A stretch of 64,000 nt of DNA from Galbula dea (lineage: Eukaryota > Chordata > Aves > Piciformes > Galbulidae), in NCBI GenBank assembly GCA_013399015.1, contig VWZX01009005.1:1138716-1202715 (forward strand), written 5' to 3'. Every line of letters begins with the position of its first letter. Position 1 is the stretch's first letter. The position numbers were made by a program, and so were the translations under genes. Under the pieces are notes generated by a model, which saw nothing but the letters and a program-made list of their open reading frames with translations, was not told the DNA's origin and made no database searches. Of the stretch, positions 12,701 to 24,560 are shown in pieces.

Positions 12701-15700
12701 CTGATACAGGATGATTTATAGCTAATGCACAGCTGAAGGCTGAATTCTCTTGCTCCATCTGATACCAAGTGTAATTCTTAGGTGTCTTCATGTCTCTGAA
12801 AACAGCACTTGTACAATGAATTGTAGGAATTAGTTGCAGACTATCTTGGTAAGGGCTGGAACTGCTACCATTGCCTGAAAACCCCTGTACTGATAGAATA
12901 CAGGAATATACATAGCACAGGATATAGCGATGGAAGAAGGGAAAAGTCAGTTGCATTAGACAGAGTAGCATGACAACCCTTGAAGTCCATGCAAAGCAAT
13001 GTTTTTCTCAACTTCCCTTATGAATAATAACCTGTGCTTAAATCTCTTCCAGGGCTCATCTGTCTGTCAGGTGACAAGTATAGGAGTGACTGTTATACTA
13101 CTTTATACCTCACGAGCCTGTTACAACTTGTTCATCTTATCCTTCTCCCAAACCAAGAAAGTCAACTCTTTTGATTATGACTGGTACAACGTATCAGATC
13201 AGGCAAGTAGGCAAATAGCTGCTCAAGAGAACAACTCATTTGGTATCTGATGGCTGAATTCCTAAATGCTATGACCAAAAAAATGAATCTATTCAAATCC
13301 TATTATTTTTTACTTTTATTCAATGCATTAAGATTGTTTTGCTCCAGGAATACAAATGTCTGGTAATTTCAGCATAAGGAGGCAAAAAAAAATCTCTCAG
13401 TGCTGAAAAAAAAGACATAACCACTAGCCAAATCATTAAAAACAACCCCAAATCAATCTCTCACTTACCTTGATTTTATTGTGGTTTGTTTGGTTGGTTA
13501 GTTTTTTTAAAAGGGCCTTTTATTAAAGTAAGATAGGTGTTTTGTCCATTAGAAGGAATGAACCATACTTGAAGAAACAGGACTTGATCCACTGAAATGC
13601 TCAGTTCTGAAGTCATCATCAAATCTCCCACTGCCAGCCAAGGGCTGTGGAATTCTTTACCTTAATTCTGTAATGTGCATGATCACTTCTGTAGTTTGAA
13701 GATAGGATTAAGAATTAATCCCAACCTTTAAATGCAAGTGGTGATTCAGGTTGAAAACTAACAGTTGATAAAAACACTAAAGGAAATAGCAGGGGATTCT
13801 TTGTTGAATTTAATGAAATTTGGCCATCCAATTCCTTTTTTGCTTTGAAGCATGGAGCTAGGTGGCAGTAGTTTTCCAGCTCTGTCAAGGCTAGGCAAAA
13901 TGGTAGGCCTGGGTCTGGATTATGAGTGTATTTTGTTTGGCCTCAAAATCCCAGACTCTTGATGTCTCCCCATGCTTTCAGAAAGCACCACAGACCAGAA
14001 GCAGTGTTCCTGGCCACACAAAGGCCTTGTGTTGCCAGGGTGGCCAAGCAAACCTTAAATTATTAATTTTCTGTTGACCAGTAGATAAAACTGTAAATAA
14101 GAAGTAGATAAACAGTAGGGTAGGATTGCCCAGCGGACCTCATTGTGAGTTAGTTGAGTAGGGTCTGTGGTGCAGAGGAGTGCAGGTAGGTTGTGCTACT
14201 CAGCTTAATTAGAACACACAGGTTTAGGCAGCAGGGCACTAGGTTGTGACTCATGCCCTGAATCAAAACATTTTCCTTGTTGTTGGGGTCTGGAGTGTTG
14301 CTGCTTCTCCTGCTGACCCCTTGCAGGGGACACTTCTTGTGTTGACTCCTACAGTCTGCAGTAACAGGGGCTGGAACTTTATGGCCAGAATATTTAGTCC
14401 CATTTTCCCCCTGGAGCTGGAGATTGTTCACAGGGAGCTCAATGGAATGTTCTAGGCCTTAGGTCACTACTAGTTAATTTTGACCATCTGGCCTGACTTG
14501 TGACATTTAGGGTTGCCTGGATTTTGGTGTAACTGATTGGAGCCATATGTAAAGGGCTTGGAACTAAAGAGCAGGTACTCAATTTGGTACCAGAATCAGA
14601 AGTTACTTTTAAAAGTACAGGTTAGTACTGTCTGTACTGTGGTCACCTCAGGTTACCTGCCAGAAACATCACCCTTTTCTCATCTGTACAAAACACATGA
14701 AAGGACAGGATTTGCCCTCTGCATGGTAAATGGTGGAGGGGAAATCTAGAGAGAAGGTCAAAGCTAATGCTAGAGTAACAGCATGGTTATTCAAGCTAAC
14801 AATGTGCAGCAATTTGAAGGGATCCAAGCTTTAGTTTTAAAAGCTAGATTGTCAGCAATGGCCTTGATGGCCTGGGCATTGATTTTTCCTTTACATATTA
14901 TTCCCACCTGGAAAAGGACTGCAAAACTAGTTTGTCATTACCTGTATTTGATCACTTGATCCAATCAGTGATGGCTTGCCAGGCTCTGAGACTGGGAAGA
15001 CCCCTGCATTAAATTTTGATTTTGCTGAAGGAGAGATAGTAGGAGGAACAGGAGGGAGAAGGAAAAAGAAGTCATGAACGCAACAAGATAGCCTATTGAT
15101 TTTTTTTAGTATGCCTTTAATCATTAGCCAGCTTAATTTGGCTTCACCAAATGGAATTTCTGGTCATGTCAGGTATGTCAGCAACTTAAATAGAGATCTT
15201 CATAAGAAGACATGTTGCTTCCTGCACGTTTAAATGAGCTGCCATTGTTATTTTTAAACTTTTCTCTTTGGCTTTTCAACAGGCAGACCTGAAATGTCAG
15301 CTGGGAGATGCAGGTTACATAGTATTTGGAGTGATCCTTTTCATCTGGGAGCTCCTGCCCACTTCCTTGGTTGTGTATTTCTTCCGTGTTCGAAACCCTA
15401 CAAAAGATCTAGTAAGTGATGTTTGTTACTGCAATGTCCAGGCAGGTCTGGAGGGCTCAGCTTCTGAAGGAGCTTTTGCTTCTGTACATTTTGACTTCTC
15501 TTTTTCAATGTGTCCTTGGCAGAATAAAAGCAACCCAAACTTCCTACTTCCTTATACTAACTCCTTGTGAAAGAAACCATTGTATTTACCCAGAAGGAAG
15601 CCAAGGTGTTTCTCAGGCAGTTTACCTTAAAAATCAGGAACCTTCTTAAATTTAGGGACATCTTCCCTTTGAGTTAATACAGTGCTTTACTGGAGTCAGT

Positions 15701-18700
15701 GGAAAAGGGTTTGTTATCCAGACTTGGGGTCTTTCCTCCCATAGCAGTGAAAATGGTTGTGTGCTAACTGTTCAAATGGCATGTATGAAATAATAGATTG
15801 AATTCTTTCAGCTCTTCACCCATTCAGTTGTTTCCATGTCAAAGACCAATAGCCAAAATAAGCAGTTGCTGACATTTTTGTTTGCTGTTTCAGCAGAGCA
15901 CAGATTAAGGTGTGTAAAGATAATTCAGATAATGTAAGTGTATTTAATATCTAGGTAGATAATAGATGGACAAGCATCTTTTCACAGCTGTAGGCAATGG
16001 CTGTAGGTTAGTATAGGATATGCTGGTTGATAGGCACATCAGGATTACCAAGGTAATGTGTCTGTTTCTGTAGGCCAAACCAAAGCTGCTATTCCCCAAG
16101 AAGGATATAAATGGTAAATTCAGAAGTAAGAGAAGCAATTAATAGAATAACTTTTTAGAGAAGGCAATGGTTTTTGTCCTCACATGCAGATTTCAGAGGA
16201 TAAACAATGATAAAGCCAAACTGAACAAGGACCAAATACCTGACATCACACAAAGAAACTCCAAGGACTCCAGAGTCCATCACAAAAAGTCTCAGCCCAA
16301 CTCCTGCTAAGAGTTAGCCAGGACAACTGTAAAGAGAATAAACGTTTTAAAGTACAGTCCAGTGGTGCTGCTCTTCTAACAAGTGACCACAAAGAGATCT
16401 CATCTTCTAGAAAGTGAGTTTAGTGCTGGTGGTCTTGTTTGGACAGTGTGGGGAAGATTTGCAAGAGAATGAAAATAATCTAATCTCTCAAAAGGCTCAA
16501 ATGAGTCAAACAGGCACTGTTCTCTCACAAGTCAAACAGCACTGCAGTAACACACAGAACATTGTGGTTTTGCATTGTGCTTTGCAGAAAGCAGTGAATC
16601 TTGAACTTCATAAAGATACAATTGAGAAGAACCAATCAGTGGGAGCACTTCTTTTAGGGGTACCTTGTTTAGAGTAGGCATTATCGGTCATAGTGGAGGT
16701 CATACACCCTTTTTTCCTACACAAGTCAAATATATGCTCAACAATACCATGGTAAGAGGAAAACTGGAAACAACAATGTTAGAAAGAAACAAAAAATCAG
16801 GAGACTGTCGCAAGGCAAAACTGAACTTCAGTGCAAGTATGCCACAAGAGGGAGACCAAGGGCCACAGAACGTGAGTGCATTCAGCGAGCCAAATCCTAC
16901 AGCCGTTAAGTATCAAACGGTCCAGTGGTTGGAAATACTTGGTCAGAAAGCATGGGGCTAGGATTAAAATAAACTCTCTTTTAGGTTAAAAACATCTTAA
17001 CCACAACTCTGACTTAGTAAAAATCCAAAATGTTCTTTTATTTTTAATAAGGAACAATCAAAATCAATTGTTCTTTGCTTTTGTGTTTTATTCAGGACTT
17101 AAGAAACAAAAAGTTGGAGTAGAGGCAGCCTGTGTTCAGTACTGCTCGAGTGTAAAGCTCCACTCCCCAGACGATTATAGCCTGGAACAAGCTGTCTGTC
17201 TGCTTGGATGCTGACACAGCATAACTGCAGTTCATGGTCCTTTGCCTTGCCATACCTTCAGCCAGACAAATGCTGGAAATGGGGAGATGACAAAGATGGA
17301 CTTAATTTGTCAAAGTTATTTAACATCTGAGAAACAGGAGAATCTGCTCTCCTGCTTAAGGCCAAGGAGATATGTCATCCTGGCTTATCAACAGGTGCAG
17401 GGAGCCCTGTTCCTTGGGGATGGAAGAAGTGGATCAGTGAAAGAGGCTCAGCTGTGTCCTAGGCGTCCCTCTGCACTGTTTCCTGAGTCAAACTGACCTT
17501 CTGAATGTTGTATGTTTTGTGATTTGCTTTATAGGGAAATAAAGCAAAATGCTTTTTAAATGAACAACTTACACATACATTTCTTTCCCTGTTTTATCAA
17601 AAGAACCTTTCACTGGGATTTGACCCTTCCAGCACTGTAGGGTAGATACTGAAATTACTCAGAGAGAGCCTGAGGGGCTTTTCATCTGTGGTTTCATTAA
17701 GTAGGTGCTTAGGTTCAGCATGATCAGTTCCTGAGGTAGGGGAGGTAACCCACCAGGAGGAAGGGTTACAAATGTGGGAGGTAAAAAGGCATTTCATACC
17801 CTTCAGCTCCTCAGCTGTTTCCCTACTGCTCACTTCAAGTCAGCTGGCTAAAAGCACAAAGTATCCCAGATGGACGGGAATTCAGCAGACAGGTTAAATG
17901 CATGCTGGAATGTGGTTTCAGAAATGGGTCATATCTCTTTAACTAGAAGGAAGGAAAAGGAAAAGCCATTAAGCTCAGTAGACTAGCACTATGCTGGTAG
18001 AGAAAAACAGAAAATGCAAAAAGCTTTCTATTGTGTACAGCTAATGTAAAATTGCCTGGTTTATTGTGGAATCCACAAAGTAAGTCTGCAATGACTTCTA
18101 AAAATTGGGCAGCAAGCAGTTTATTTATCTGTTGCAAGTACTGACTGAGATTTCTCTTCCCTCAGGCCAATGCAGGAATGGTCCCAAGCCATGGTTTCAG
18201 TCCCAGATCTTATTTCTTTGACAACCCTCGCAGATACGACAGTGACGATGACCTAGCATGGAATATTGCATCACAGGGGGCACAGGGCAGGTGAGATACA
18301 AGAGGGAACTGCTTGCTTCAGTAACTGAAACTGGAGGAGGAACTTTCACACTCTACAAAAGACTAATGTAAATAGTCTAGCTACAATTGCATTATTTCCA
18401 GGGGGTGAGGGAAAGCAAGGGGGGGGGGAGATGAAGTGGAAAGGCAGCACTGGGTGACTGTAGGGATCCAAGGGCCCTGCAGAGACTACAAGGGCACAAG
18501 AATGCAAACAGTTGCATAATTTAAGAACTGTAACAGTATACTGCTCTTTGCAAAACTCAGGTCAGGTCTTTGAGTTGCATGTTTCACCCTCTGTTTCCTT
18601 CAAGATTGGCCTAGGAAGTGCCATTTATTAGTCTAAGTATGTCAGCAAGGCAACTTACAAACCAGCTGTTGCCTTGCCTTCGGAGAACAGGGAAAAGCTC

Positions 18701-19891
18701 TCAGCACAGGCAGCAAGCTTGTGACTTGGTAGCAGGAAGCCTCTCGACGTAGGTTACTCTGTAACATGACTAAATGTCTAGGGGTTTACCTTAAATGAAG
18801 GGGGCATTTGCTTTCCCACTTGCTGAGAGCTTATGCAAATCCACCTGAATGCTGAAATCTAACACAACCCAGAACTGGCACAAAAGCTCTGGGTTTTTGT
18901 TGGTAACTGGGACCTTTAGGTAAGGATTCCCTTCCAGGAAGGAACAGTTCACAGCAAGATGTGGCACCCAATTCAGAGAAGGAAAGGCACTGCCCTGAAA
19001 GGAGTTTGTCATGTGTTCCTCATTTGCTATTCTTGTGACTACACTATGCTAGTAGTACATTCCTGTAATCAGTCATCTTAAAATGAAGGCTAACTCACTA
19101 ACTGTAGCTAACATATCCAGACCTAGTTCACTCATTAAGTCTAGATTGTGTAGTTACTGTTTCTGAGCCCAAGCCATGATTCAGTAAGGTTGAGTATTTA
19201 CAGTTCCAAATCATTCCATGCCTGTGTTAAAGTTTCCACATAGCAACTAAATCCATTGAGGATGCTGGAGGTGGTGTACACCAGGCTGGCATCCAGCCTA
19301 GAGCTGGAGGCACCCTCTCTTCTGCACAGAGGCATGAGGGAGAAAACCAGCCACACTGCTCATGGGAGAAGAGCCAGCATGCCAGAGCTGCTAACCAAGT
19401 ACTAGGTCCTTGGTACATGGACATGGCAGGTTTAGGTCTCACACCGACAGCCCCTTGCAGTGACAGGACTTGGCACACATAGCAGCACTGCTTCTAGGGC
19501 TTTCAAACAACATTCTGAATTAGCCAATCAGAAAGGGGAGGGTTTTTAGGAAACTAGAAGAATCAGGAAACATAATGAGTTAAGAACATAATAATAATAA
19601 TTATTAATTGACAGACTAGAAAAATAAATAGCAGCTTGAACCTGCAGTTGTTGTTTTAGTTTGGTTTTGCACTTCAGTATGAGAACTACCTCTATGGGAT
19701 GGTGTTTTGCTCACCTTCACTGACCAGGCATCTATGGAACCAACCTGACAATCATTAAGTCTTCTGTTTTCTTTTTCAGTTTCTCTCCAGACTACTATGA
19801 CTGGGGCCATCAGAACAACAGCTTTATGGCTTACATAGGATCCCTCCAGCAAGATCCAGCACTGGACACAGACTGGCCCAGCCCTATATAA
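3741..19891 (+). CDS. GPR137B: GPR137B, seven-helix lysosomal membrane protein (5'-truncated by the window edge)
   Basis: Six exons (3741-3790, 9072-9294, 13053-13202, 15283-15411, 18166-18290, 19780-19891) join in frame into 262 codons plus a stop. Hydrophobic stretches that fit the last four membrane helices are visible: PLYLASLFISLLFLLVNLT, then SVRVAINDTLFVLCAVSLS, then IGVTVILLYTSRACYN, then YIVFGVILFIWELLPTS. They are followed by the juxtamembrane FFRVRNPTKDL and a hydrophilic tail containing FFDNPRRYDSDDDLAWNI. Order and wording match vertebrate GPR137B as I remember it. The exon carrying the N-terminus and first helices must lie before position 1, since the first exon here starts in phase 0 at VIFKAKSKYSPELLKYR. 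Known role of the family: a lysosomal orphan GPCR-like protein reported to bind Rag GTPases and support mTORC1 recruitment. The gene converges on ERO1B. GPR137 and GPR137C are the paralogues to exclude; the neighbouring genes favour the B form. Confidence 0.95.
4302..4452 (-). repeat. CR1 LINE 3'-end fragment, antisense to GPR137B
   Basis: It contains the typical avian CR1 tail read on the reverse strand: CAGAACTGTTTTGGTTGGAA, then AAGTCCAACCATC, then the CAGTGCCCTGTC-type segment. This piece is 5'-truncated, as most CR1 copies are. Confidence 0.85.
5915..6010 (-). repeat. CR1 LINE 3'-tail fragment
   Basis: It begins ATCATAGAATCACAGAG, which is the CR1 tail on the reverse strand, followed by GGTTAGAAGGGACC and ATCTAGTCCAACCCC. 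It is only about 95 bases long. Confidence 0.85.
7176..7235. repeat. T/G-rich low-complexity stretch
   Basis: A run of G and T with only two non-G/T bases in the GPR137B intron, built of TTTGG-like units. Similar stretches recur at 24479-24545, 25700-25776, 30714-30765 and 55480-55520. Confidence 0.6.
9072..9294 (+). CDS. GPR137B: GPR137B exon with transmembrane helices 4 and 5
   Basis: CTCTCCCAG precedes and GTAAGG follows. The exon completes the split Arg codon and encodes 74 further residues, from LPLYLAS to YLESK. It carries two hydrophobic segments separated by the charged loop RTQNSERK. An N-glycosylation sequon (NLT) lies in the first segment and is probably buried. Confidence 0.96.
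9295..13052 (+). other. GPR137B intron (3.8 kb)
   Basis: A GT-AG intron. Apart from a short palindrome at 12683-12700, no repeat family or gene is recognised. Confidence 0.8.
12683..12700. repeat. 18-bp perfect palindrome of CTAG units
   Basis: ATGCTAGCTAGCTAGCAT reads identically on both strands. It is probably a chance short tandem of TAGC. Confidence 0.6.
13053..13202 (+). CDS. GPR137B: GPR137B exon with transmembrane helix 6, followed by a GC donor
   Basis: The acceptor is CTCTTCCAG. The exon is 150 nt, exactly 50 codons from GSSVCQV to NVSDQ. The downstream exon resumes at ADLKCQLGD, so the boundary must fall after the CAG at 13202. The intron then begins GCAAGT instead of GTAAGT. The end NVSD is also a glycosylation sequon. 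Confidence 0.94.
13203..15282 (+). other. GPR137B intron with GC-AG ends (2.1 kb)
   Basis: The intron starts GCAAGT after an exonic CAG and ends TTCAACAG. The strong match of the surrounding bases to the donor consensus is typical of real GC-AG introns. No other feature is recognised inside. Confidence 0.85.
15283..15411 (+). CDS. GPR137B: GPR137B exon with transmembrane helix 7
   Basis: TTTTCAACAG precedes and GTAAGT follows. It has 43 codons, from ADLKCQLGDAGY to RNPTKDL, including the last hydrophobic helix and a basic membrane-proximal stretch. Confidence 0.95.
15412..18165 (+). other. GPR137B intron (2.8 kb)
   Basis: A GT-AG intron with no recognisable repeat or gene. Readable frames in it are short and motif-free. 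Confidence 0.8.
18166..18290 (+). CDS. GPR137B: GPR137B cytoplasmic-tail exon
   Basis: TTCCCTCAG precedes and GTGAGA follows. It has 125 nt and encodes ANAGMVPSHGFSPRSYFF, then DNPRRYDSDDDLAWNIAS and a Gly/Gln-rich end. It finishes two bases into a Ser codon. The tail is hydrophilic and acidic, with no membrane segment. Confidence 0.95.
18291..19779 (+). other. GPR137B intron (1.5 kb)
   Basis: A GT-AG intron. A G9 run near 18421 is the only low-complexity feature noted. No gene is visible. Confidence 0.8.
19780..19891 (+). CDS. GPR137B: GPR137B last coding exon
   Basis: TTTTTCAG precedes it. It completes the split Ser codon, encodes 36 residues from FSPDYYDWGHQNNSF to DTDWPSPI, and ends at TAA (19889-19891). 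The extreme C-terminus is the most diverged part relative to the mammalian form I remember. Confidence 0.94.
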
Positions 19892-20655
19892 CTTCAATCA
19901 ATGGCAGTGTTCTAGGACATTCCAATCTTAAACCAATTGTTCTGAAAAACAAAGCTTAGCAGTTTTTCTTCACCTTTTGGGTTTTAGAAGTGCTCCTATG
20001 TGCAGATAAATGAAGAACTTGTCTTTGCCATGAGCTTTTCATAGTTCAAGGAGAAGTATAAGCTAATGATTTAAACTTTGAAGACTGTTCTCATGAATAC
20101 CTTGTTCTAAGCCATGGTATTTTTGGCTTTATGAATAGAGTTGTTAGAGGGTCTAATTTAATCATTCTAAGCTCATTTTAAAAGAGCAGATTCCATGAAG
20201 TGAAATGGCATAATTATTTTCTAAGTATTTTTATTTTTACACTGTGTCTTAGGGTAGAAATGTGATTCTGATGAATATGCTGTAAACACATGAATGGGTT
20301 GTTCAAACACAAGTCAATAGCCATTCTTACATGTGCCTAAAAGCCTGTAAGGACAAAACACCAACCCAATTAAATACTGTCTTTTCAAGTTACTGCTGCC
20401 TTCTCAGAGCACAATTTATTCTTTGGATCATAACTGCTTACTCAATGTGGCAAGGTGGCTGGAGGCTAAAGGTCTAGTTACAATCTTAAAACACACTCCA
20501 TTTTTCTAAGAAGATAGGAAAATTGTATCTTCCTAGCAGCTATAGGGACAGTCTCAGTACAGTAGAGGTGGGCATCTGCTCTGGCTGGAGCACTGTGAAC
20601 TGCAAAACAGGCTGAAAAGTTTTAAGGGTAAGAAATAAAAGTGACCATCTCTCTC
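19892..20655 (+). other. GPR137B: GPR137B 3' UTR (end approximate)
   Basis: AT-rich sequence follows the stop. Two candidate poly(A) signals are visible: ATTAAA at 20369-20374 and AATAAA at 20634-20639. The second sits just before the CR1 fragment. Which one is used cannot be told from sequence, so the end is an estimate. Confidence 0.6.
20634..20639 (+). terminator. Candidate poly(A) signal AATAAA for GPR137B
   Basis: A canonical hexamer 743 bases after the stop codon, the last one before the converging repeat. The variant ATTAAA at 20369-20374 is an alternative. Confidence 0.5.
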
Positions 20656-20734
20656 AACCAGTTCTAGGTATGTTGTCTAGAAGAGTAAGTCAAATATAAA
20701 TAATATAAATAAGTACTGTTATATGTATCTTTTA

Positions 20735-21735
20735 AAAACCTAGGAGGAGCAGTCTGAGAAGTAGATTAGACAAACAGGACTTCCCCTTCATGAAACCCTG
20801 CTGGCTCTGACTTATGACAGCATTGCCCTCCAGGTGGTTTATAATGCCTCCCAAAACAACCCTTTCCATAATTTTACCAGGCACTGAAGTAGGACTTACA
20901 GGCTTGTAGTTACCAGGGTTCTCCTCCTTACCCTTTTTGAAAACTGGGACTACATTAGCCAGCTTCCAGTCAGCTGGTACCTCTCCAGATTTCCATGACT
21001 GCTTCCAAATCATTGAGAGAGGTCTTGCAACAACATCAGCTAGCTTTCTGAGGGATCTCATATGTATCCCATCAGGTCCATAGGTTTATAGGGATCTAAC
21101 TGAAGCAACAATTCCCTCACATGATGAGGGTCAATCCGGAGTTCATCACTGGCTCTCACTGTCATGGTCCTCTAGCTCTGTATGTTGAGTCCCCTCTGGT
21201 CCATCATCTGTATTGTAAACAGGGGCAAAGAAACATTAAACACCTCTGCCTTGTCTGTGTCCCTGATTATGATACCCATCCTTGTTCTGCAGAGGGCCAG
21301 TGTTTTCCTACACTGTCTTCTAGCACTAAGGTATCTGAAAAAGCTCTTTTTGTTATTGCCCACAGTTCTGGCCAGCCTCAGCTCCAACTGAGCTTTACCT
21401 GCACCAATTCTATCCCTCCAGTGGCAAGCATAATCTCTCCATTCTTCTCAAGTATCCTGACCTGACTTCCACTGGGCATGTATTTCCTCATATTCAACTT
21501 CTTCAGGAAAACAAAGAAGGGATGGGGAGTAGATCTGATGGTCTGCTTGGAAGCCAAAAGCATAGTAGTGCCACACTCACATGCCAAGTCTTCTACAGGG
21601 TCTTTGGATTTTGAGCCTTTGTGGTAAAACCAAAGCACAAGCCCTGCCTCTGGCAGAAGCACAGTACACCCTGCAAACTTTGCCCTCCAAAGCCTCCTTT
21701 AGTGTCTTCAAATCTTTCCAAAGGTTCACTAAAAA
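20735..21735 (-). repeat. Degenerate CR1 LINE, reverse-transcriptase region
   Basis: Minus-strand translation shows typical CR1 reverse-transcriptase motifs: SWKSGEVPADWKLANVVPVF and KKGKEENPGNYKPVSPTSVP, then QGFMKGKSCLSNLL. Further upstream in the element (21172-21387) KSFFRYLSARRQCRKT and DTDKAEVFN fit the segment before the polymerase. The frame is broken by stops and shifts, so this is a dead fragment of about 1 kb lacking both ends. It fills most of the gap between the convergent ends of GPR137B and ERO1B. Confidence 0.88.
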
Positions 21736-21810
21736 GAAAAAAAAAAAAGCTAATTAAACTACCAGCCAGAGATTAAAAAGGTGCCACAGTGTTGGGAAAA
21801 GAACAGAAAT

Positions 21811-21816
21811 TTTATT
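21811..21816 (-). terminator. Candidate distal poly(A) signal for ERO1B
   Basis: AATAAA on the minus strand, with a TGTGG-containing stretch downstream in the transcript direction. It is the last such signal before the repeat. The copy at 24553-24558 is a proximal alternative. Confidence 0.5.
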
Positions 21817-24478
21817 AAACCCTTTGGAGTTCTACAATCATGTTTGTACAAAACTGCCTGAAGACCTAGTGCAACAAAAATCTGCAGGAATTACAGTTTT
21901 CTTCACTACAGATACAGCTGTACAGCAAAAATATCATTGTAAGAATTCTGCATTTAAAAGAAACTTAATCCCTATGCACACAAAAAAAGTGGAATGACAA
22001 ATGACTATAAGCAATCACAGTAAAGAATTAAATACTCTGAAAACACAGGAGATTTAAACAAGACATGAAAGGCAAGATCTTTAAATGTAAGTTACTGGAA
22101 TTACCATCACCTGTATAACAGGTAGCTGGCCCACCTGAACTGGGGATCAAATACATGTAGCACATTCTCAGTAAGATCATTTGTTAAAAATGCATCCATG
22201 GAATGAAACAGAGCTGCAGAAAACCTTTAAAGGAAATAATTTCACATGAAGAGCCCAGCCCCACTGGGTGAACCAACCAGAAAAAGTATTCACAAAACTG
22301 ATTTTATAAGCTGTTCTAAGAAAGGGACAGAACAGACCCAACTTCACTTCAGAGTAAGCCATTTTACCTCTTAAAACAATTGGACTTAAGCAGTCTGGCC
22401 ACAATCATACAGAAACATACTGTAACTCTGCCATGTGCATTCTGATGTGCTGACACACCACAATGCACTGTAGACACCAAGAGATACACAGGTTACATTC
22501 ATCTTTGGAACAGAAAGTGAGAGCGAAAGCCTACTTGTCACCTTAAGCTTAAATGACTGATAGGTAAGTAATCTGAGTCAGATAATTTCTACAAAGGGTA
22601 GTTCAAAGCTAAATGGGAAGTAAAATAAAAACAAACTTCAAATGAAAACCCAAAAATTACATGCACAAAAAGAAGCTGTAGCAGAAAATACTTTAATTTG
22701 CATTGTATAGATTCAAACATAGCAAAGATTCAGAAGTGTTTAGATCTCAATAAGCAGTTCCAACATTGCTTCTGATGTTAATAAATATTACATTTTAAAA
22801 GGTCAGCTATATGAAGGACTTGTGAAATGATCAATTGCTGATTGCTACTTGATAAACAGAAGCATCTAGATTATTTACAACATATTACATGTCATTTCCC
22901 AGAAAAGCACAAAGGAAAGTCAGACAATGGCAACCCGACCATCAAAACACAACCCAAAAGCGTGGCACAGTGTATTTCATGCACATACAATGACAGATAG
23001 CACAGATCATCAGCTGAAGTAGGAAAACACTTTTGTTACTTCATCTTACACAAGTCTATATTTCACTGTTTTAAATCTATATTCACAGCTTCCTCCTTAG
23101 GTACTGAAGTTGTTCAGCAACAGTGCCCTACATCTTACCTAGGCAGTGTGGACCAAGTCTTTTTTACCATTCCACATACATCTTCATGACTTGGGAGAAA
23201 TGATTTGTCTTCTCACTACCTCTGGGATTACAATCATTGTGTCATTTGTACAGGGAAATGTACTTCTACTCTGAAATGAATGACAGACAATGGTGACAAG
23301 CTGATCTCCAACAGGGAGCTGGAATTTCAAACAGTTTCCAGGTCATGGCCAGTGTAACTAACCTTGTTCTTTAGTATAAAAATGGATCTGGAAACTTCTG
23401 AAATTGAATTGAACATATAAAGAGCTAAGTCATCTGACTCGTGGCAAAACTTCATAGGCAGCATAGTCACAGAATGTACATCAAATACAGTAAAAAAAGG
23501 GAGATCCTGGAAAGTTATTTCAACTGGAGTTGTAACCAGGAAAATTGTATGTCCTGTTTCTACAATGACAGGGAAGTAAAATGCCTTCCATATTTGATCA
23601 CCAAGTGATATGTACCTTCAAAGGTAACAGAACTTCTCCATATGCAGAATCTGCTATTCAGTTGCATCCCTGTGTTTTCATGACAGAAAGGAATGGAAGA
23701 AAAGCTTCCCATCTCTTTATGTCCTTACCCAACCACATTAACCTTGCCTGCATTGTGCCAATGAGAGTTGCAAGGAGCAGGTGTCCAGGATCTGCATGCC
23801 TGAATCTCTCACCTGTCCCATCAGCAAGTAGATGGTGCTAGTGTGTGATGCTGCTTCAGTGTCCTTAGAGTTTAGCTAGGCACAGGTGGACAAAAAAAAG
23901 AAAAACAAGAAAAAATAGCAAGTTGCATCCCCAGAAGAAGGCTGGCTTTTTTCTCCTGGGGCAGTGCAGACACCACTTTTGTTTTGAAGTAGAAAATCCT
24001 GCCTAAGGCTTTAGGCACTAGAGTATATAACAATAGAGATAAATCCTAGCTGTACAGCATTTTTCACACAAGGGAGCCTACAGGTTCTAGCCCTTGCAGG
24101 TCATTCCAAAAGGCAAGAAACCCCCCCCCCCTTAATATATACAATTACTCTTCTGAAGGGTTAGATACTCAAGGTGTAACTCATTTACCAACCGCTGCTG
24201 TTCACATCTGAGCTCATTACCCAAATTCCCACTTCAATTTATGGGAGAAAAATAAACTCTAGGGTGCAGATAGAGAGCTTGGAATAGGCCAGATGAATCA
24301 GCTAGAAATCACCTGCTCTTCTCCTTTAAGCAGAAAAAGGAAGCCTGTGGTGACTTGCTCAGACACGGGTGCCCACAGGCAAGAACATAACATCCCCAGC
24401 CTGGCAACAGCTTTCTCTAACAACACAGTGAATTATCTACTGGCTTAAACAGAAACTTCTGTTCTGACTGGAAAACTT

Positions 24479-24560
24479 TATGGTGGTGGTTGGGGTTTTT
24501 TTGGGGTAGGGTGATGGGAGTGGGTTGGTTTTTTCCCCTTCTCCCCCCTCCTTTTATTTA
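24479..24560. repeat. T/G-rich and pyrimidine low-complexity stretch
   Basis: TGGTGG units pass into G and T runs and then a C/T tract. It lies within the putative ERO1B 3' UTR, where the transcript would be A/C-rich and then purine-rich. Confidence 0.6.

Noticed and set aside
15268..15570. GPR137B exon read through its donor as a 100-codon frame
   Set aside because: The GTAAGT donor after CTA at 15411 and the fit to the next exon show that the reading beyond is intron.
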